From: CAVSUR01 sp052143655 | GTDB taxonomy: Bacteria > Actinomycetota > Actinomycetes > Streptosporangiales > Streptosporangiaceae | Assembly (NCBI GenBank): GCA_052143655.1 | Contig: JBKQSL010000085.1 | Span: forward strand, 1-7,834 | DNA length: 7,834 bases | Direction: 5' to 3' | Shown here: positions 5,839-7,834 of the stretch, piece after piece | Position numbering within the stretch: position 1 is the stretch's first letter | How the letters are laid out: every line of letters starts with the position of its first letter | Made by a program: the position numbers and the translations under genes | Notes under the pieces: generated by a model | What the model was told of the DNA's origin: nothing | The model's input: only the letters and a program-made list of their open reading frames with translations | Databases searched by the model: none

Positions 5839-6260
5839 TCATCCTCGACACGAACGTCATCTCCGAACTTGCCCGCATCGATCCCGAGCCGGGCGTGGTG
5901 ACCTGGCTTGACTCGCTGCCCGCCGCCGACGTCGCCACCACTGCGATCACGGCCGCGGAATTGCTTTACGGCGTCGCCCGCCTGCCGGACGGGCGACGGA
6001 GGGCCGCACTCGCGGAAACTATCGATGTGCTGATCAACGAGGATTTCCGCGGCCGCCTGGAGCCGTTCGACGGCCTGGCCGCTGAGCAGTACGCTGCCGT
6101 CGTCGTCGGCAGAGAGAAAAAGGGGCGACCCATTAGCACGGCGGATGCTCAGATCGCCGCCATCTGCCGGGTGTACAGCGCAACGCTGGCGACCCGTAAC
6201 ATCGGCGATTTCACGGATACCGGGATCGGCCTCATCAACCCCTGGGACGCCGACGGCTGA
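5835..6260 (+). CDS. FitB-like PIN-domain toxin (VapC family)
   Basis: This 141-residue protein has a GTG start at 5835 within the antitoxin stop overlap. MIILDTNVISEL gives the first PIN aspartate (D5). ITAAELLYGVARL gives the conserved Glu (E42), GRPISTADAQIAAI gives D104, and ATRNIGDFTDTGI gives the fourth acidic residue (D125) after the T-R-N turn. The final INPWD is characteristic of FitB-type proteins. The length is normal for the family and all four acidic positions are intact, so it is probably an active Mg2+-dependent RNase held in check by the preceding RHH protein. It is the only TA module in the window on the plus strand. Confidence 0.94.
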   Translation: MIILDTNVISELARIDPEPGVVTWLDSLPAADVATTAITAAELLYGVARLPDGRRRAALAETIDVLINEDFRGRLEPFDGLAAEQYAAVVVGREKKGRPISTADAQIAAICRVYSATLATRNIGDFTDTGIGLINPWDADG

Positions 6261-6386
6261 CGGCCGCCGGTCGCGCCAAGGTTCTTGCTGCTGGCCGAGC
6301 GGAGAATGCTCATCAGGGAAGCCCGCCTTCGTTGAGATCTTCCTGCATGATGCTCGCTCCTTCGCTGAGGAGCCGTGCGGGCAACC

Positions 6387-6419
6387 TGTGTTGTTACGAC
6401 TTGCACGGCGGCCATGGCG
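6387..6419 (+). repeat. dispersed direct repeat, copy 8
   Basis: This copy starts TGTGTTGTTACGACTTGCA and ends with GGCCATGGCG, one base shorter than the others. It is the most diverged of the long copies (GTTAC instead of GTTAT). The FitB stop lies 126 bp to its left, and the GyrB-like remnant begins just to its right. Confidence 0.65.
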
Positions 6420-6429
6420 CCATTCGCGC

Positions 6430-6745
6430 TAGCCGCCGCTTGTCGGCGTCGCGCCGGGGCATATCCGTCGTCGCGACAATGAGCGCGTGGCCCATCCAAC
6501 CAACCGCCGTCGGAACGGAGCCTGGATTCAGCGTTACGAACATGGCGTCCCTGTTACTGGCCTGGCAGCGATCGTTGGTGACGGCACGAGCGGGACGACC
6601 GTCCACTTTCCGCCCGGACGAGACCCTGAGTGCAGGCGCCGGGTTAACGGCCAATGAGCTGGTGCGGTTGGCCGCGCCGTGGCGACACCTGCCTGCGGAG
6701 CCGACGATGGGCGTGCGACTGACTGGCCGTCCTTCCCCAGCTTGA
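6430..6745 (+). pseudogene. remnant of a GyrB/ParE-like (GHKL topoisomerase) gene
   Basis: Three reading-frame segments on the plus strand combine into part of a GyrB-like protein. The first (from about 6458) gives GISVVATMSAW, resembling the G-L-S-V-V-N-A-L-S segment after the ATP-lid glycine motif. A second frame (from about 6508) gives RRNGAWIQRYEHGVPV and DGTSGTTVHF, matching the well-known F-x-x-G-x-P...G-T-x-G-T-T-V-x-F region. An extra C near 6610 shifts back to the first frame, where RPDETL continues and ends at TGA 6743-6745. No ATP-binding N-terminus or TOPRIM domain is present. The fragment begins next to repeat 8, so the missing 5' part may have been lost at that boundary. Identification rests on motif recall; two frame changes make function unlikely. 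Confidence 0.55.
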
Positions 6746-6776
6746 CCAGCCTTCCCGCAAGCCAGGCGAGGGTGGC

Positions 6777-7106
6777 TCAGTTGATGAAGAGGTGCAGATA
6801 ACGGCTGATCGCCGTCAGCGTTTCGCTGCTGACACTGCCCAGCTGGCGCCCGGCTCGCTGATGGGACATGGCACGGACTTGCTCCGTCATGGCATACGAA
6901 ACCTGCTTCAGCCCGGTGTCATCGTCCGCAGGAACCTCAATGTGATGGTCGAGGTCGCGATTGCGGGTGGTAAGCGGCACAGCGAGGAACAACCCAGGTA
7001 TCACTGAGTAGCGGTGGGGCGACACCACGATGACTGGCCGTATGCCACCCTGCTCCCGGCCGGCTACCGGATTGAGGTCACAGAGCAGCACGTCCCCGCT
7101 GGTCAA
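6777..7106 (-). CDS. MazF/PemK-like endoribonuclease toxin
   Basis: This is a 109-residue protein. The TTG start (7104-7106) overlaps the antitoxin TGA (7103-7105) as TTGA, and no downstream ATG would preserve the first strand. MTSGDVLLCDLNPVAGREQGGIRPVIVVSP is cardinal for the MazF fold: G-D-V, then the conserved Arg (R23) in G-I-R-P-V-I-V-V-S. AVPLTTRNRD supplies the active-site Thr (T46/T47), and SYAMTEQVRAM is the usual strand-helix with Q76 and R78. The length is typical and the motifs are intact, so it should be an active mRNA- or rRNA-cutting toxin. The cut sequence cannot be read from the protein. It is second in a two-gene operon. Confidence 0.95.
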   Translation of the reverse strand: MTSGDVLLCDLNPVAGREQGGIRPVIVVSPHRYSVIPGLFLAVPLTTRNRDLDHHIEVPADDDTGLKQVSYAMTEQVRAMSHQRAGRQLGSVSSETLTAISRYLHLFIN

Positions 7107-7369
7107 GAGTTGTACTCCGGATACTCCGCAGCGGCAGCGGCAGCCAGGTCACCGAGGCCAGCCGATGTCCATTCGGCGGCCTCAGCCTGATATGCCGTCA
7201 TCTCCTCCCGACGCGTCGCGAGCCTCTGGTACCCGGCCTCGATGCCCTGCCACATCATCTCGTCCAGCATCGCCCGTAGTTCCGCGCCAAGGCTCCGGCC
7301 GTGCGCTTCAGCCCGGACGGCAAGCTGGTCCCGCACCTCGGCTTCCACTCGTATCGTTGTCATAGCCAT
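7103..7369 (-). CDS. RHH antitoxin of the MazF-like toxin
   Basis: This 88-residue protein starts at ATG 7367-7369, chosen because a TATACT hexamer ends exactly six bases upstream. That gives a leaderless start and explains the lack of a Shine-Dalgarno. A TTG at 7385-7387 and an ATG at 7361-7363 are alternatives. Residues 4-38 form the ribbon-helix-helix (TTIRVEAEVRDQLAVRAEAH, then GRSLGAELRAMLDE). Residues 39-60 are helical, and the alanine-rich acidic tail with W67 and PEYNS at the end is suited to binding the toxin. The stop overlaps the toxin start by four bases. The actinobacterial combination of an RHH antitoxin with a MazF toxin is common. Confidence 0.92.
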   Translation of the reverse strand: MAMTTIRVEAEVRDQLAVRAEAHGRSLGAELRAMLDEMMWQGIEAGYQRLATRREEMTAYQAEAAEWTSAGLGDLAAAAAAEYPEYNS

Positions 7370-7381
7370 GAATGGAGTATA
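7370..7381 (-). promoter_or_regulatory. leaderless promoter -10 of the RHH-MazF operon
   Basis: On the minus strand TATACT (7381 to 7376) matches the -10 consensus and is followed by six bases and then ATG. Transcription would therefore begin at the start codon itself. No Shine-Dalgarno precedes the ATG. This geometry is the usual signature of leaderless genes in actinobacteria. Confidence 0.55.
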
Positions 7382-7485
7382 TGTCAATAACGCATACGCG
7401 GAGCTGCCGCCAACCGCGCGTAGGCAGTCACCCGCGCTGACAGGTGATCAGGCTGCTTCCAGCCAGGGAGCCAGTTGCAAAAAGC

Positions 7486-7520
7486 TGTGTGGTTATCGCT
7501 TGCACGATGGACCGTCGGCG
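7486..7520 (+). repeat. dispersed direct repeat, copy 9
   Basis: This copy starts TGTGTGGTTATCGCTTGCA and continues CGATGGACCGTCGGCG, with one extra base near the end. It lies 117 bp upstream of the RHH-MazF operon and separates it from the incomplete gene at the right edge. Confidence 0.85.
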
Positions 7521-7612
7521 CACTCACATGTGTTCGTACGTCAGTGAACCCGCTTGGGATTGATCCGAGCACGAACTGGGCCGCACGGCCCGACCCAGGC
7601 CAGCCGAACCCG

Positions 7613-7834
7613 TCAAAAGGGTGACAGACAGCGCCCCGCGTACACCTGCCCGCCGATCTGGGCGACTGAGGAGTTCTCGACATTCCAGAGGTTCGCGGTG
7701 ATGCGGAGGGCGAGGTGCTGTCCCGCCCGCTGATGACAGTGGCGGCAGGGGTACGAGAGTCAACTGTTCAGTCCGGCCCAGGTGTCGATCCCGAGGTAGC
7801 GCACGACAGCAGTCTCGATCTCCATCAGTTCGTG
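7613..7834 (-). pseudogene. 3' end of an unrecognised minus-strand gene interrupted by an in-frame TGA
   Basis: Reading leftward from the window edge, one frame gives MEIETAVVRYLGIDTWAGLNS and a TGA at 7760-7762. In the same frame, without a shift, it continues with a C-x-x-C phrase (YPCRHCHQ), then LALRITANLWNVENSSVAQ and a second TGA at 7613-7615. Third codon positions are strongly G/C both before and after the first TGA. Either the gene ends at 7760 and the rest is coincidence, or a TGG-to-TGA change shortened a longer protein. I do not recognise the family. The 5' part is outside the window, so the start, length and domains cannot be given. Confidence 0.45.

Noticed and set aside
6394..6654. 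Minus-strand open frame of 86 residues
   Set aside because: It overlaps the plus-strand GyrB-like remnant, has no recognisable motif and no ribosome-binding site.
102..7520. Interpretation of the repeats as canonical integron attC sites
   Set aside because: The GTTAT core does not fit the GTTRRRY R' box, and I found no matching RYYYAAC R'' box at a consistent distance upstream. Only a cassette-like analogy is kept.
102..7520. CRISPR array
   Set aside because: The repeats are diverged and separated by whole genes of variable length, not by short regular spacers, and no cas genes are present.

Overview
The window is high-GC DNA and most likely comes from an actinomycete, probably an accessory or genomic-island segment. 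GC-rich third codon positions, leaderless-looking promoters and the protein families point that way: a TetR/VOC pair, a secreted protein with actinobacterial-type repeats, and an N-terminal segment typical of actinobacterial carbon-nitrogen hydrolases. No integrase, transposase, tRNA, rRNA or CRISPR array is visible.

The most striking structure is a dispersed direct repeat of about 34 bp. Six copies are close to full length, one lacks its last bases and two are truncated. They lie near 102, 1466, 2272, 2920, 4199, 4272, 4353, 6387 and 7486, all in the same orientation. The best-conserved part reads TGTGTNGTTATCGCTTGCA, followed by a Y-G-N-TGGAC core and usually ATGGCG. The copies sit between gene modules whichever way those genes point, so they cut the window into blocks that look like cassettes.

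From left to right: a remnant of a minus-strand gene (12-91); repeat 1; a minus-strand pair of a HEPN-like protein (628-1323) and a small DUF2283-like protein (249-587); repeat 2; a minus-strand AbrB-type antitoxin and PIN toxin pair (1511-2174); repeat 3; a decayed secreted-protein gene (2452-2951) that reads into repeat 4; a divergent TetR regulator and VOC-fold protein (3002-4119) sharing a perfect palindromic operator; three closely spaced repeats, 5 to 7, with nothing recognisable between them; a frameshifted carbon-nitrogen hydrolase (4600-5239, minus); a FitAB-like RHH antitoxin and PIN toxin pair (5593-6260, plus); repeat 8; a frameshifted fragment of a GyrB/ParE-like ATPase gene (about 6430-6745); an RHH antitoxin and MazF-like toxin pair (6777-7369, minus); repeat 9; and, at the right edge, the 3' end of an unrecognised minus-strand gene whose frame continues past an in-frame TGA.

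Three definite toxin-antitoxin modules, one candidate module, a VOC protein and several decayed genes, parcelled out by same-orientation repeats, resemble the contents of a chromosomal integron or another cassette array. The repeat does not match the canonical attC R'/R'' boxes, however. A cassette-like array with unfamiliar recombination sites is the main hypothesis offered here. It is inference: no recombinase is in the window and the boundaries have not been compared with other genomes.
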